Shown: positions 7,091-15,162, counted from the stretch's first letter. The stretch: 55,894 nt of DNA from Prochlorococcus sp. AG-418-I20 (GCA_003214175.1 QCLZ01000008.1:1-55894), one strand, 5' to 3'. Numbers and translations are program-made. Notes: generated by a model not told the origin, from the letters alone.

Positions 7091-7342
7091 TTAAAAACTA
7101 CTCGCTACAAAACTTGAAACTATAAGACAAATAGTTGCTATCCAACTAGAGGCTTTCTGTTCCAAGCTAAATGCGATAACAGGTCCAAAGAAATAACCCG
7201 TGAATACTCCCAGAATAATTCCTACTACACATTCTGATAAATCTTCACTGATACCTAATAAACTTGAAATTATTGGAGCGAATACAGCATCTGCGACAGC
7301 CCAAATCCCACTAAATATTATAAAAAATAGTATTGATTCCAT
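7091..7342 (-). CDS. Small membrane protein, unknown
   Basis: The 83-residue product has three hydrophobic segments (ESILFFIIFSGIWAVADAV, CVVGIILGVFTGYFFGPVIA and IATICLIVSSFVASS). Gly-rich helices and the D-x-S-E-C loop suggest a small integral membrane protein. No family is recognised. The start is ATG. Confidence 0.55.
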   Translation of the reverse strand: MESILFFIIFSGIWAVADAVFAPIISSLLGISEDLSECVVGIILGVFTGYFFGPVIAFSLEQKASSWIATICLIVSSFVASSF

Positions 7343-7605
7343 TACTCCAAAGATTTAATTTTAATTAGATTATTAATCAACATATTTTACACCTCCATAT
7401 TTAATGGATAATTGGTTGGCAAGAATTTATTGATCTAAGGTTATTTGGTGCATATTATGCTTTTTTCTTAAAACTCATAATTTATTATAAATTGCAACTG
7501 AGATGCCACAATCTTAAAATATATTTTGCTTAAAAATTTGAATTGAAGTTCTAGTACTTTGTGATTATTTTATTAAAAAACAAAAAAAAAGAGGGGGGAG
7601 GCTGA

Positions 7606-8328
7606 TTAGTCAAATGTTTTTGAAGATTTTTCGAGTAATTCATTTATTTCCAATAGTTCTTTTTTTGTAAATTCACGATATTTTCCTGTTGGTACGTCTA
7701 ACTTAATATTCATAATTCTTATACGCTTTAATGATTCTACTCTGTAGCCTAAAGACTCACACATCCTTCTAATCTGACGGTTCAGTCCTTGAGTGAGTAT
7801 GATTTTGAATTTTTTTGGCCCCAATTGTTTTACGAAACAATTCTTAGTTATAGTCTCTAATATTTCGACTCCATTACTCATGGCTTGAATAAAGTCTCTA
7901 TTAATTGGACGATTGACGCTAACAATATATTCTTTTTCATGATTATTTTTGGCCCTGAGTATTTTATTTACAATATCTCCATCGTTAGTTAAAAAAATTA
8001 ATCCCTCACTTGGCTTATCCAATCTTCCAATAGGAAAAATTCTTGTAGGGTAATTAATATAATCTATGATATTGTCCAATTCTACTTTTCTATCAGTTGT
8101 GCAAACAATCCCAACAGGTTTATTAAAAGCTAAGTAAATGTTTTTTTGATTCTTTGATTTTTCTATCCTTTGACCTTCAACTTCTACTTGATCACCTTCT
8201 TCTACCTTAGTACCCATTTCTGGAATTTTTCCATTAACGGTTATTTTCCCTTCTTTAATTAATCTATCTGCTACCCTTCTAGAACAGAAACCGACTTCAC
8301 TTAAGAATTTATTTATTCTGGTAGCCAT
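7606..8328 (-). CDS. rluF: 23S rRNA pseudouridine synthase, RluF type
   Basis: The 240-residue enzyme has an N-terminal S4 RNA-binding domain (residues 1-60, INKFLSEVGFCSRRVADRLI) and a RsuA/RluB/E/F-type catalytic domain with the motif GRLDKPSEGLIF, whose Asp104 is the catalytic residue. NDGDIVNKILRA, VQGLNRQIRRMCE-like (here TQGLNRQIRRMCE) and the RIRIMNIKL motif match E. coli RluF, which modifies U2604 of 23S rRNA, much better than RsuA or RluB. The long basic C-terminal tail of E. coli RluF is absent. It is a single gene with no obvious partners, set in small-gene territory. Confidence 0.9.
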   Translation of the reverse strand: MATRINKFLSEVGFCSRRVADRLIKEGKITVNGKIPEMGTKVEEGDQVEVEGQRIEKSKNQKNIYLAFNKPVGIVCTTDRKVELDNIIDYINYPTRIFPIGRLDKPSEGLIFLTNDGDIVNKILRAKNNHEKEYIVSVNRPINRDFIQAMSNGVEILETITKNCFVKQLGPKKFKIILTQGLNRQIRRMCESLGYRVESLKRIRIMNIKLDVPTGKYREFTKKELLEINELLEKSSKTFD

Positions 8329-8377
8329 TTTGTGTAAGTTACCTTTTATTTATCTTAAATATTCCAACAAATTTCGT

Positions 8378-8506
8378 TCAAATACCGAATTGTTTCTCAT
8401 TGCAAACCAAATATAAAAAGAAAAAAATAATTGCTTGTAAACTTATAGCTAAAATTGGCTTATAAGGTGTTTTAGGGCCCAAGATCCCTGGGATTAATCC
8501 ATACAT
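8378..8506 (-). CDS. 42-residue single-span protein
   Basis: The frame reads MYGLIPGILGPKTPYKPILA followed by a span (ISLQAIIFFFLYLV) and a short tail CNEKQFGI. The small inverted repeat in the DNA (AGGGCCCAAGATCCCT) falls inside the coding region. It is upstream of rluF on the same strand, 49 bp away. The family is unknown. Confidence 0.45.
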   Translation of the reverse strand: MYGLIPGILGPKTPYKPILAISLQAIIFFFLYLVCNEKQFGI

Positions 8507-8752
8507 TTACTCTAAGCAGAGTCAAAAGAAGTGCAACCAGGATGTCTTTATAGGTTGCAAAATAAATAATAACTCATTTATATTTAATTTCAGATAGCTT
8601 TATTTAGTTGGTTACAAGTAGATATTTTAGTTAATCGATGTGTCCTTCAAGAGATAGAGATTTTATAAAAAAGTTATCGTTCAATTATTAAAAGAAAATG
8701 TAGACATTTAGAAAATACCTCAAATTTAAATAAATTGTTTCACAATAAAATA
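8507..8752. other. Divergent intergenic region
   Basis: About 250 bp between the minus-strand 42-codon gene and the plus-strand acidic miniprotein. Both promoters should lie here; no strong motif is recognised. Confidence 0.3.
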
Positions 8753-8899
8753 ATGACAGATCCAACTCTATACATATCAATGATTTTGGGATTTGGAGGA
8801 ATATATGTATTAATCTCTTCTTTTCATGATGATGATGATGATAGTGATGATGGAGAGAAGTATTTTTATAATTTTGAATTCACCAACTTTGCAAAATAG
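8753..8899 (+). CDS. 48-residue membrane miniprotein with Asp cluster
   Basis: The frame encodes one span (LYISMILGFGGIYVLIS) followed by a His and a run of aspartates (SFHDDDDDSDDG) and an aromatic tail. The Asp codons come from a GATGAT tandem repeat. The cluster could bind divalent cations; that is inference. No family is recognised. Confidence 0.5.
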   Translation: MTDPTLYISMILGFGGIYVLISSFHDDDDDSDDGEKYFYNFEFTNFAK

Positions 8900-8951
8900 T
8901 TGATGAGTTTATACACAGATAGATGTCATTAGAAGTTATAAATCTTTTCAT

Positions 8952-9590
8952 CTAAAACAAACTCATTTGATTTATTCCAGCTTTATTGACTTCTTCTAAT
9001 ATCCATCCATCTGGTGACCAACTCATCATTATTGGCAATAATTCTTTTAATTCATCAATGTCTTTTACCTGTTCAGTCCATTTTTCTTCAAAGCCATTAG
9101 GAACAACAACGGGCATACGGTGATGTAAAGATTTAATTAAATCATTTGGTTCAGTTGTTAAAACACAACAACTTTCTATTTCAGCTCCATCAGGAGAACT
9201 CCAATTGCTCCAGATTCCTCCTAACCAAAAAGTCTCATAATTTTCTTTACGAATACGGAATCTTTTCTCAAAAAAACCACTAGACGGTATTAAGCATCTT
9301 TTATACTTCCAACTTCCACTGAATAATTTCTTTTCTGCTACTGTTTCTGATCTCGCGTTAAATGGTCTAGGTCTCTCTTTATCAAAAGGGTCTTTAGTCC
9401 ACGGTGAAATAAATCCCCAAGACATAAAGGTAGTTTTCATTTTTCCTTCATTCTTAATAACCAGAACTGGCTCATTTGGTCTAATTAAATCTTGAGGCTT
9501 GTATTTAATTTCTAGACCACTAGGATAATCTTGTTGTAAAACCTTAGGCAGCTTTGCAAAGCTAGTTTTAAGTTCGAATCTGCCACACAT
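8952..9590 (-). CDS. yedK: SOS-response-associated peptidase, YedK/HMCES family
   Basis: The 212-residue protein begins MCGRFELK, with Cys2 as the residue that forms a thiazolidine crosslink to abasic DNA after Met removal. Other active-site residues are present: Asn78 in FNARSET, Glu108 in PSSGFFEKR (usually FYEW) and His157 in LHHRMPVVVP. The family shields abasic sites in single-stranded DNA at replication forks. The length is normal and the start is fixed by Cys2. It is monocistronic, 130 bp upstream of the secreted nuclease gene on the same strand. Confidence 0.92.
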   Translation of the reverse strand: MCGRFELKTSFAKLPKVLQQDYPSGLEIKYKPQDLIRPNEPVLVIKNEGKMKTTFMSWGFISPWTKDPFDKERPRPFNARSETVAEKKLFSGSWKYKRCLIPSSGFFEKRFRIRKENYETFWLGGIWSNWSSPDGAEIESCCVLTTEPNDLIKSLHHRMPVVVPNGFEEKWTEQVKDIDELKELLPIMMSWSPDGWILEEVNKAGINQMSLF

Positions 9591-9720
9591 TTTTTTTCAA
9601 AATTTATTAATTACCCACTTTAAATAAAAGAGCTGAATTATTTTTTTATTATATATAGATTGCAAAAAATATAATATAGCCTTAATTAAAGTATTTTTTG
9701 TTTATTAAATAATTAAGTAA

Positions 9721-10131
9721 TTATCTAGTCCATTCGCATTGGTCAGCATATTTTTTATAAATCTTTCCATAACCTTTTTTCACAAGTAATTCTTGAATAT
9801 TAATATCTTTTTTAATTAACTCACCAACTGTTCTTCCATATCTATCAAAAGTAATTCGTCTGATAGATACTTGTTTATTTGATACTAAATTATTGAGAAA
9901 ATCTCTAGCTTCCTTAGCTAGAATAGGATTTGCTTTTTCACCTTTCAACTCTGGAGTATCGATGCAAGCAAGTCTTATTTTTTCTCCATCAATAGTTGTG
10001 CAGGTATCTCCGTCGTAGCAACTTTTTATGGTTATAGTTGGAAGTTTTGCATTTATCTCAGATGAAAAGCTTATTAAAAAAAATAAAACTAAAATATTTT
10101 CCAACCAATTTAATTTAAATTTCCCCATCAA
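9721..10131 (-). CDS. Secreted staphylococcal-nuclease-like endonuclease
   Basis: The 136-residue protein has an N-terminal signal or anchor (residues 10-28, ending INA) and one SNase domain. Catalytic residues corresponding to Arg35, Glu43 and Arg87 of the Staphylococcus enzyme are visible as Arg53 (KIRLACIDTPE), Glu61 and Arg100 (DRYGRTVGEL), with Asp58 for calcium. It should cleave DNA or RNA in the periplasm or outside, perhaps for phosphorus or nucleoside scavenging. Two extra Cys near SCYDGDTC could form a disulphide. Confidence 0.88.
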   Translation of the reverse strand: MMGKFKLNWLENILVLFFLISFSSEINAKLPTITIKSCYDGDTCTTIDGEKIRLACIDTPELKGEKANPILAKEARDFLNNLVSNKQVSIRRITFDRYGRTVGELIKKDINIQELLVKKGYGKIYKKYADQCEWTR

Positions 10132-10161
10132 AAAACAAATTAATTTTTTGTGATTTTTTAT

Positions 10162-10533
10162 TTAAATTTCCGAAGGATCATTTCTGATAACGTTCTGATA
10201 ATATTCATAAGCTGTATCATTATCTTGCGAAGCTGTTGCGTATGAATAAGTACCATAAGCGGTCTCGCATCTAAAAGTAAAAGCGGTTGCACTATACATA
10301 TTTGAACCAAAAATAGTAGCTCCATTTACAGGATTATCATCATAAATAACTTCATCAATATCAAAACCTGATGCTCTTGTTATTCGCCTGCCTTCCCTTA
10401 TACATTCAGTAGTATTTGAATAAAGTTTACCTCCAGTGGTGTAGACATATGGGGGTTCTGATTTTGCTGGCAGGGTGATTTGAAGTAATCCTGATGTAAC
10501 TGTAAAAATAAATGCTTTTGAAAAAAATTTCAT
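10162..10533 (-). CDS. Periplasmic protein of unknown function
   Basis: The 123-residue product has a signal peptide (FIFTVTSGLLQITLPAKS) and a mature domain with two Cys (TECIREGRR and FRCETAYGTYSY). No family is recognised. It lies 30 bp upstream of the secreted nuclease gene on the same strand, so the two may be co-transcribed from the promoter-like element at 10591-10609. Confidence 0.6.
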   Translation of the reverse strand: MKFFSKAFIFTVTSGLLQITLPAKSEPPYVYTTGGKLYSNTTECIREGRRITRASGFDIDEVIYDDNPVNGATIFGSNMYSATAFTFRCETAYGTYSYATASQDNDTAYEYYQNVIRNDPSEI

Positions 10534-10590
10534 AATTAAGTTGCTAACTACTTTTTTAAATTTTTTGATTAGACAAATAGATTATTCTAA

Positions 10591-10609
10591 TCTTAGATCA
10601 GCTGTCAAT
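10591..10609 (-). promoter_or_regulatory. Diverged third copy of the TTGACA/GATCTAA element
   Basis: On the minus strand it reads TTGACAGCTGATCTAAGA, matching the repeat at 815-836 and 1121-1142 except for a two-base swap and its 3' end. It lies 58 bp before the ATG at 10533. Occurrence ahead of a second, unrelated gene makes a real promoter or regulon more likely than chance. Confidence 0.5.
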
Positions 10610-10885
10610 TAAGAACAGTTAAATTAAATGCACAAAATTATATTAATTAATAATGCACAATACTAATGATTCTTAAAATTATTTCAATATTACCAAGATG
10701 TTTTTAGTGTATGGATTAATTATTATGAATACATTTAGAGAAAGAATTTATAACAATAATAAATTCACATTAATAATAGAGTGAGCAAAAAGTCTCCAAA
10801 AGGGTATGTAATGTAATAGAAGCCATTATTAATTAAGGCCTTTTTAGGTTGATAATGATCTTTTTCTCAAGACCAAGCAGGGAAT

Positions 10886-10899
10886 TGTCACATGTGACA
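10886..10899. promoter_or_regulatory. 14-bp perfect palindrome, possible operator
   Basis: TGTCACATGTGACA is a perfect palindrome 95 bp before the ATG at 10995. It resembles dimeric regulator sites of the CRP/FNR type in symmetry but not exactly the NtcA (GTA-N8-TAC) or CRP (TGTGA-N6-TCACA) spacing. Apart from this and the element at 10591-10609, the interval 10534-10994 holds nothing I can support. Confidence 0.4.
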
Positions 10900-10994
10900 G
10901 TTAAGATAGATTAATAACGCAACTTTTTTTTTAAAATGAACTAATCTAATATTTATTTGTGTGAGTGAGTTGTGGCAAATATTCTTAAATTTCA

Positions 10995-11441
10995 ATGAAA
11001 AAATTAATAGCAGCAATTTTCATTTTTGCTTCCTGGCCAGTTAATGCTCATCATAAAGTTTCCGATTATAACAATCATGAAACTTATAATTCTAATCAGG
11101 GATATGCATATGAAGAGAAATGTTTCCGGTATGAATATAGAGAAGATTACATTCCAGGAAATTCAACTTCTCCAGGTTATGTGAAGTCCTACCAAGAGAA
11201 AGTTTCCATAGCTTGTGAAAATCAAAACAATGCTTTAAATCATTCTGAATACAATAACTCACATAAAATTGAGTATGTAAATTACGTGAGCCAAAAAAAT
11301 TGTAGTGGGAGTACTACTTTAGGTGGATTGATAGGTGGTGGAATTGCGGCATCCCTATCGCATGAAGATGCTTACTCATGGTCTATCCCACTAGGAGCTG
11401 TATTAGGAGCTGGTATAGGAAATGCTAGTTGTAGTAATTAA
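10995..11441 (+). CDS. Exported glycine-zipper protein with Cys-GN-GYV domain
   Basis: The 148-residue protein has a signal peptide (MKKLIAAIFIFASWPVNA). Its central domain is spaced as KCFRYEYREDYIPGN, then PGYVKSYQEKVSIAC. The C-terminal glycine zipper (LGGLIGGGIAASL and PLGAVLGAGIGNASC) is as in outer-membrane 17-kDa-antigen-like proteins. The Cys-to-Cys domain recurs in the small secreted protein at 54535-54786. It is likely anchored in or associated with the outer membrane; the function is unknown. Confidence 0.65.
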   Translation: MKKLIAAIFIFASWPVNAHHKVSDYNNHETYNSNQGYAYEEKCFRYEYREDYIPGNSTSPGYVKSYQEKVSIACENQNNALNHSEYNNSHKIEYVNYVSQKNCSGSTTLGGLIGGGIAASLSHEDAYSWSIPLGAVLGAGIGNASCSN

Positions 11442-11495
11442 ATATTATGAAGTTAGTTGACGATTAATCAAGAAGTATAGGAATTTTTAAAAAGT

Positions 11496-12284
11496 TTAAA
11501 ACCAGCCAGACTTACAGTTAGTTTTAATCCAATTATTATTTTCCACACTTTTATAACCATAAGACTTAGCTTTCTTGGCATCTTTACAAGCACCTTCGAT
11601 ATCGCCAATTTTTGATTTTGAAGTACTACGGTATAGATAAGCCTCAGAAAACTTGTTATTTATTTCAATGGCTTTACTGTAATCAGAAACAGCCTCATAA
11701 TACTGTCCTGCAAAGTGTTTCTCACGACCTCTATTATAAAAAGCATTACTATTATTTGGATTTAAATTAATAACTTCTGTATAGTCTGCAATTGCTCCAT
11801 AGGAATTTTTAATTTTACTCTTACTCAAAGCACGCCCAAAGTAGGCATCTTCATGTTGAGAATTTATATTTATTAATCTAGTATATTCAGATATTGAGCC
11901 ATAATAATTTCCTAATTTACTTTTACTGAAACCAAGGCCGTAAAGAGCTTTTTCATATGATTCATCTATATCGATAGCTGTTTGATAATCTGCAATAGCT
12001 CCATTATGATCATTAATCTGAGATTTTGCCCAACCACGATTGTAATAGGCATCAACGCTATTTGGATTTAATTCGATTGCAGCTGTGTATTCATATATTG
12101 ATCCAAAGTAATCACCTTCTTCACCCTTCTCAAAACCTTTATCAAAATAAGTCTGGTAATCATTTGCATAGGCTATTGAATAAGAATAGGTAATGAATGT
12201 ATAACCAGCAGTTATGGTAATTGGCTGTAATAAAGGGATTAAGGCTAAGATTTTTTTTGTTACTTTAAGAAATTTTCTGTTCAT
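11496..12284 (-). CDS. Exported TPR-repeat protein
   Basis: The 262-residue protein has an N-terminal hydrophobic segment (ILALIPLLQPITITAGYTF) and about six tetratricopeptide repeats of 34 residues from residue 42 on. They carry the typical A-x-x-x-Y-x-x-A-I pattern (for example AIADYQTAIDIDESYEKALY, GAIADYTEVINLNPNNSNAF). A Cys-containing last repeat (GACKDAKKAKSYG) is standard in cyanobacterial TPR proteins. It should be a periplasmic or membrane-tethered protein scaffold. The start is ATG. Confidence 0.85.
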   Translation of the reverse strand: MNRKFLKVTKKILALIPLLQPITITAGYTFITYSYSIAYANDYQTYFDKGFEKGEEGDYFGSIYEYTAAIELNPNSVDAYYNRGWAKSQINDHNGAIADYQTAIDIDESYEKALYGLGFSKSKLGNYYGSISEYTRLININSQHEDAYFGRALSKSKIKNSYGAIADYTEVINLNPNNSNAFYNRGREKHFAGQYYEAVSDYSKAIEINNKFSEAYLYRSTSKSKIGDIEGACKDAKKAKSYGYKSVENNNWIKTNCKSGWF

Positions 12285-12440
12285 TTTATATGGAAATAAA
12301 ATAAGGTTATCCTAAAAAGAAGAAATGTAAATTATGAAAATTATAACAATAAAAGAATTATTGTCTTGAAACCGTATCAACTCCATGCGAAAAGTGATGA
12401 CTTAATGGTATTATTACTCAATATTTATTTCAAAAATTAA

Positions 12441-12965
12441 ATGACTGAAAAAGAGAGTCTCTCATCAGCCTTAACTAAAATAGATAAAAAAAGTAAATTT
12501 ATCATATTTTTTGTTGGTGCGCTTGTTCTATTACTTGCTCTTGTAGGAGTTAAAGAAATCAGTACAACAAGGTCTTGGTTATATCCTCCCACGTGGCTTG
12601 CCATCATAACTGGACTTGTTACTCTTTGGAGATTCTGCAAAAAACAAAAAGAAAATCCATTTGCAAACATTTTCAGAACGCTTAAAGATGATTATGTTCT
12701 TGATAAATACGTAACAATTCAACTGTTCAGTATTTTCTATGCTTTTGGACAAGGTGCTGGTGTAGGTGCTGCATTCGGATTCTTTGTAGATTGGATTCAT
12801 GAATTATTTACCGATACATCATTCCTTCCCCATTGGTTCTACCTAATTTATATTCTTGTTGCCCTCCTTCTAATTCTTGGTCTAAGGGTTATTCTTGAAC
12901 TTGTTTCAATAACCTATAAAGCTACTGATGAATTTAGGAATTATTTAGCTAAAAAACAAGGATAA
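12441..12965 (+). CDS. Four-span membrane protein, possibly DUF4282-like
   Basis: The 174-residue protein has four spans, at about residues 20-36, 49-66, 92-115 and 131-150. It ends with RVILELVSITYKATDEFRNY. The last-span pattern R-x-x-x-E-x-x-x-x-x-x-x-A-x-x-x-x-R resembles DUF4282 membrane proteins, but I cannot confirm this. A strong terminator follows 53 bp after the stop, so it is monocistronic. Confidence 0.6.
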   Translation: MTEKESLSSALTKIDKKSKFIIFFVGALVLLLALVGVKEISTTRSWLYPPTWLAIITGLVTLWRFCKKQKENPFANIFRTLKDDYVLDKYVTIQLFSIFYAFGQGAGVGAAFGFFVDWIHELFTDTSFLPHWFYLIYILVALLLILGLRVILELVSITYKATDEFRNYLAKKQG

Positions 12966-13018
12966 TTTATTAATTAAGAACTACATTAAACTTTATTCTT
13001 CTTCTTACTAAACCTATT

Positions 13019-13052
13019 AAACTCCTTTTACTTAGTTAAAAGGAGTTTTTTT
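13019..13052 (+). terminator. Intrinsic terminator
   Basis: A 12-bp stem (AAACTCCTTTTA with TAAAAGGAGTTT), six-base loop and run of seven T follow the membrane protein gene at 12441-12965. Confidence 0.9.
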
Positions 13053-13377
13053 AATGCTTTAATAAATCATAAATAATTTTATAAGAGAATCTTTTCAAAA
13101 AGTTTAAAGTAAATTGAACATACTTAATTGAAATTTTAGATTATGTTGACTCTCCATCTAAAAGATTATTTAAGAAATATTTGTATAGCTCGATCTCTGA
13201 GTTATTAGGCAAATGATGCATGGACTTATTATTTCAGCCAGCCCAAAGTTCTTATCAATTTTTAAATTTAATTGTTGGTCCTCTATCCGTATATATTAGT
13301 GCCTTAAACCGTACATTTTTTATTAGTCGGTTGATGAGCATGCTTAGTTAGAACTAGCAATAGCAAAGACAAAATAA
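13053..13377. other. Intergenic, weak coding trace only
   Basis: No gene with a start codon is seen. The plus strand near 13132-13212 has a 25-codon protein-like frame (DYVDSPSKRLFKKYLYSS) without an initiator. It may be a gene fossil; the support is too thin to call. Confidence 0.25.
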
Positions 13378-13563
13378 ATGCCTTCAATACCGATCAAATC
13401 TTGTAATAAATATGTGTTGAGTTACAAAGATTCATCAAATAATACACATGAAGTCGGCTTCTATGCACGCGATGCATACAATTGCCTAATGCTTGCAAGA
13501 GAATTCAACTCTTACGTAAATGAAAATCCAGGATCTGTAATCAGAATCCAACAAAAATTTTGA
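13378..13563 (+). CDS. Small soluble protein, unknown
   Basis: The 61-residue product has two Cys and a YVLSYKDSSNNTHEVGFYAR beta-rich start, followed by a helix (DAYNCLMLAREFNSYVNEN). It lies 11 bp upstream of the next small gene, suggesting an operon. No family is recognised. Confidence 0.55.
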   Translation: MPSIPIKSCNKYVLSYKDSSNNTHEVGFYARDAYNCLMLAREFNSYVNENPGSVIRIQQKF

Positions 13564-13574
13564 GTTAATTAATT

Positions 13575-13739
13575 ATGAATTTAAAAAGATCACCCTTCGC
13601 AATCCAAGATAAAAACGCAAGAGATCTTGATAATGCAAAAGATTCTCCAACTATTGCTGATTTAATGAGAGAACAAAAAGTTTCAAACTCTGAAGGGAAT
13701 TCGGTTCACCGAAGAAGAGATTTGGATTCCCTAGGTTAG
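13575..13739 (+). CDS. 54-residue charged protein
   Basis: The product starts MNLKRSPFAIQDKNARDLDN and ends with VHRRRDLDSLG. It is hydrophilic, rich in Asp and Arg, and probably disordered. It shares an operon with 13378-13563. The function is unknown. Confidence 0.5.
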   Translation: MNLKRSPFAIQDKNARDLDNAKDSPTIADLMREQKVSNSEGNSVHRRRDLDSLG

Positions 13740-13991
13740 TTTATTGCGATGGTTATTTAACTAATTTGCTTGTTATTAATTTAATGGATTATCACTCTCG
13801 ACAACCATTAAGAATCTAAAATTAGACTACATTAATCAATATTCCGAAAAAATATCCAGCATGAAATTAATCTTATTTGGTATTAACTCAGAATTATCTT
13901 AATTATGCTTGGCTTTGAGTAATTAATAATAAAAAATATAAAAAGCCTTACACCTAGATAATCGGTAGTCAAACAACTAAAAATTTGATAT
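13740..13991. other. Intergenic between convergent genes
   Basis: About 250 bp without a supported gene or strong hairpin. Confidence 0.4.
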
Positions 13992-14303
13992 TTAATTCGA
14001 GGAAGTTTCAATTTCTCTATGAACGGAGAGAAATTCTTGGTCTGTTAAAACAGGTGTAACTTCAACTTGAACGCCAAAATTTTCGGCCCAGATACTACTC
14101 CATTTCCAAATATTCTCATGATTTGAAGATTCAATTATTGCCCAACCATTAGCTCCCTCAGGATTTACTACTCGATTAATAACTTTAAACCCATCAAATT
14201 CATCACCCTCACATCCTCCTTCAACGAAGCTAGCGAAAGCTTCTGCCCCCTGAATATGACTTTCTTGATCTGGAAATTGCCAGTGAATAATGTAAGTCTG
14301 CAT
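13992..14303 (-). CDS. DUF3303-family protein behind an attenuator-like leader
   Basis: The 103-residue protein starts MQTYIIHWQFPDQESHIQ, has a central FVEGGCEGDEFDGFKVINRV segment and then NGWAIIESSNHENIW, the layout of DUF3303. An upstream in-frame ATG nine codons earlier is unlikely because the family motif begins at MQTYIIHW. Its leader contains an intrinsic terminator at 14436-14459, 130 bp before the start, with competing pairings (see 14436-14600). Expression may therefore be controlled by premature termination. The ligand and function are unknown. Confidence 0.75.
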   Translation of the reverse strand: MQTYIIHWQFPDQESHIQGAEAFASFVEGGCEGDEFDGFKVINRVVNPEGANGWAIIESSNHENIWKWSSIWAENFGVQVEVTPVLTDQEFLSVHREIETSSN

Positions 14304-14435
14304 AACAAAAATGTTTTTTTTTATTATCATTTATCAAATTCTAAAATTAAACAAAAAATCTTTGAACACTAATCAAAAGCCAAATAAATAATAGACCTGT
14401 GGATAAAAACTAAAATTATCAATTTAAAACCAGAC

Positions 14436-14459
14436 AAAAAAAAAGACTCTTGCGAGCCT
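14436..14459 (-). terminator. Intrinsic terminator in the DUF3303 leader
   Basis: On the minus strand it reads AGGCTC, loop GCAA, GAGTCT followed by nine T in all. This is a six-base-pair stem (one G-T pair) capped by a GNRA tetraloop, a textbook terminator. No gene ends here on the minus strand; the next downstream gene is DUF3303. Confidence 0.8.
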
Positions 14460-14600
14460 AGGTGATGGGGACTCCTATAATGACAAATTAAATAGAAACT
14501 AACAACCCCATCAATAGGTTATTTAAATTGCTTACAAACACCATATGTGGTGCTAAAATTTTAGTAAGGCTGGGTGATGGGGATTATCCTGCTTTTACCA
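14436..14600 (-). ncRNA. Candidate attenuator/riboswitch or small RNA
   Basis: In transcription order the minus strand carries segment 1 CCCCATCA (14582-14575), segment 2 TGATGGGG (14513-14506), segment 3 CCCCATCA (14470-14463) and then the terminator. Segment 2 can pair perfectly with segment 1 or with segment 3, not both. Pairing with segment 3 extends through CCTA and TAGG and takes bases of the terminator 5' arm, so it would act as antiterminator; pairing with segment 1 would free the terminator. A small hairpin (CACCA, TATG, TGGTG on the plus strand, 14539-14552) sits between segments 1 and 2. Segments 1 and 3 lie in two similar modules, AGGA-x-TCCCCATCACC. A stand-alone small RNA is the alternative. 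Confidence 0.6.
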
Positions 14601-14688
14601 AGACGAAGCTATAGTTTTTTTTATTTATTTTAAAATGCAACTTAATAAATGAAATTTCTTTTAAGTTATAAGTATTTAAGACTTTTAG

Positions 14689-14814
14689 AAATATTTCAAA
14701 GCCCTAGCTATATCTATTAATGCAGTTAAGATTTCTTATGTTTCTTTAGGAGATCAAGTAAGTAACTTACAAAAAGCTAAAGGGTTTAAAGACTATCGAA
14801 GCGAAAAAGAGTAA
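14689..14814 (+). pseudogene. Gene fragment without a start codon
   Basis: An open frame after a TAG reads KYFKALAISINAVKISYVSL and then GDQVSNLQKAKGFKDYRSEK before TAA. The composition is protein-like but no ATG, GTG or TTG is available. It overlaps the promoter side of the DUF3303 leader on the other strand. Confidence 0.35.
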
Positions 14815-15059
14815 AAAAGGTATTAATATCAGCAAAGTGGTCAAAAAAAATTTTTGATTCACTAGTTTTTATTAGCAAAATCTTTTAAAGGGTACTTTCC
14901 CTTGAATGTGACATTATTTAAAAATACTTGCTAGATAAACAATATATTTGAAGTTTAAATTTGAATAAAGAAATTTATTTAAATATTAAAGATCTAGATG
15001 CTTTAGAAAGTTTTTGAATTTATTAGTACTTTTTGCAGTATCGATAATTAGGGACTGAA

Positions 15060-15158
15060 ATGTTCTGCGACTTCTTATACAAAATATTTAGAGTCAAAAA
15101 ATTTGGATTACCCTCTAAAAATTTCAAAAACAAAGATGATCTATTATTGTTAAATTGA
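15060..15158 (+). CDS. 32-residue basic miniprotein, uncertain
   Basis: The frame reads MFCDFLYKIFRVKKFGLPSK and ends KDDLLLLN. It ends four bases before the next ATG. No ribosome-binding site is obvious. It is kept only because frame and spacing fit a tandem of small genes. Confidence 0.3.
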   Translation: MFCDFLYKIFRVKKFGLPSKNFKNKDDLLLLN

Positions 15159-15162
15159 TTTT

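Noticed and set aside
7580-7605. Poly-T tract after rluF as terminator
   Set aside because: There is a long T run on the minus strand but no stem before it, so I do not call an intrinsic terminator.
12437-12800. Two minus-strand frames opposite the four-span protein
   Set aside because: Both are antisense to a clean membrane-protein gene and have poor composition.
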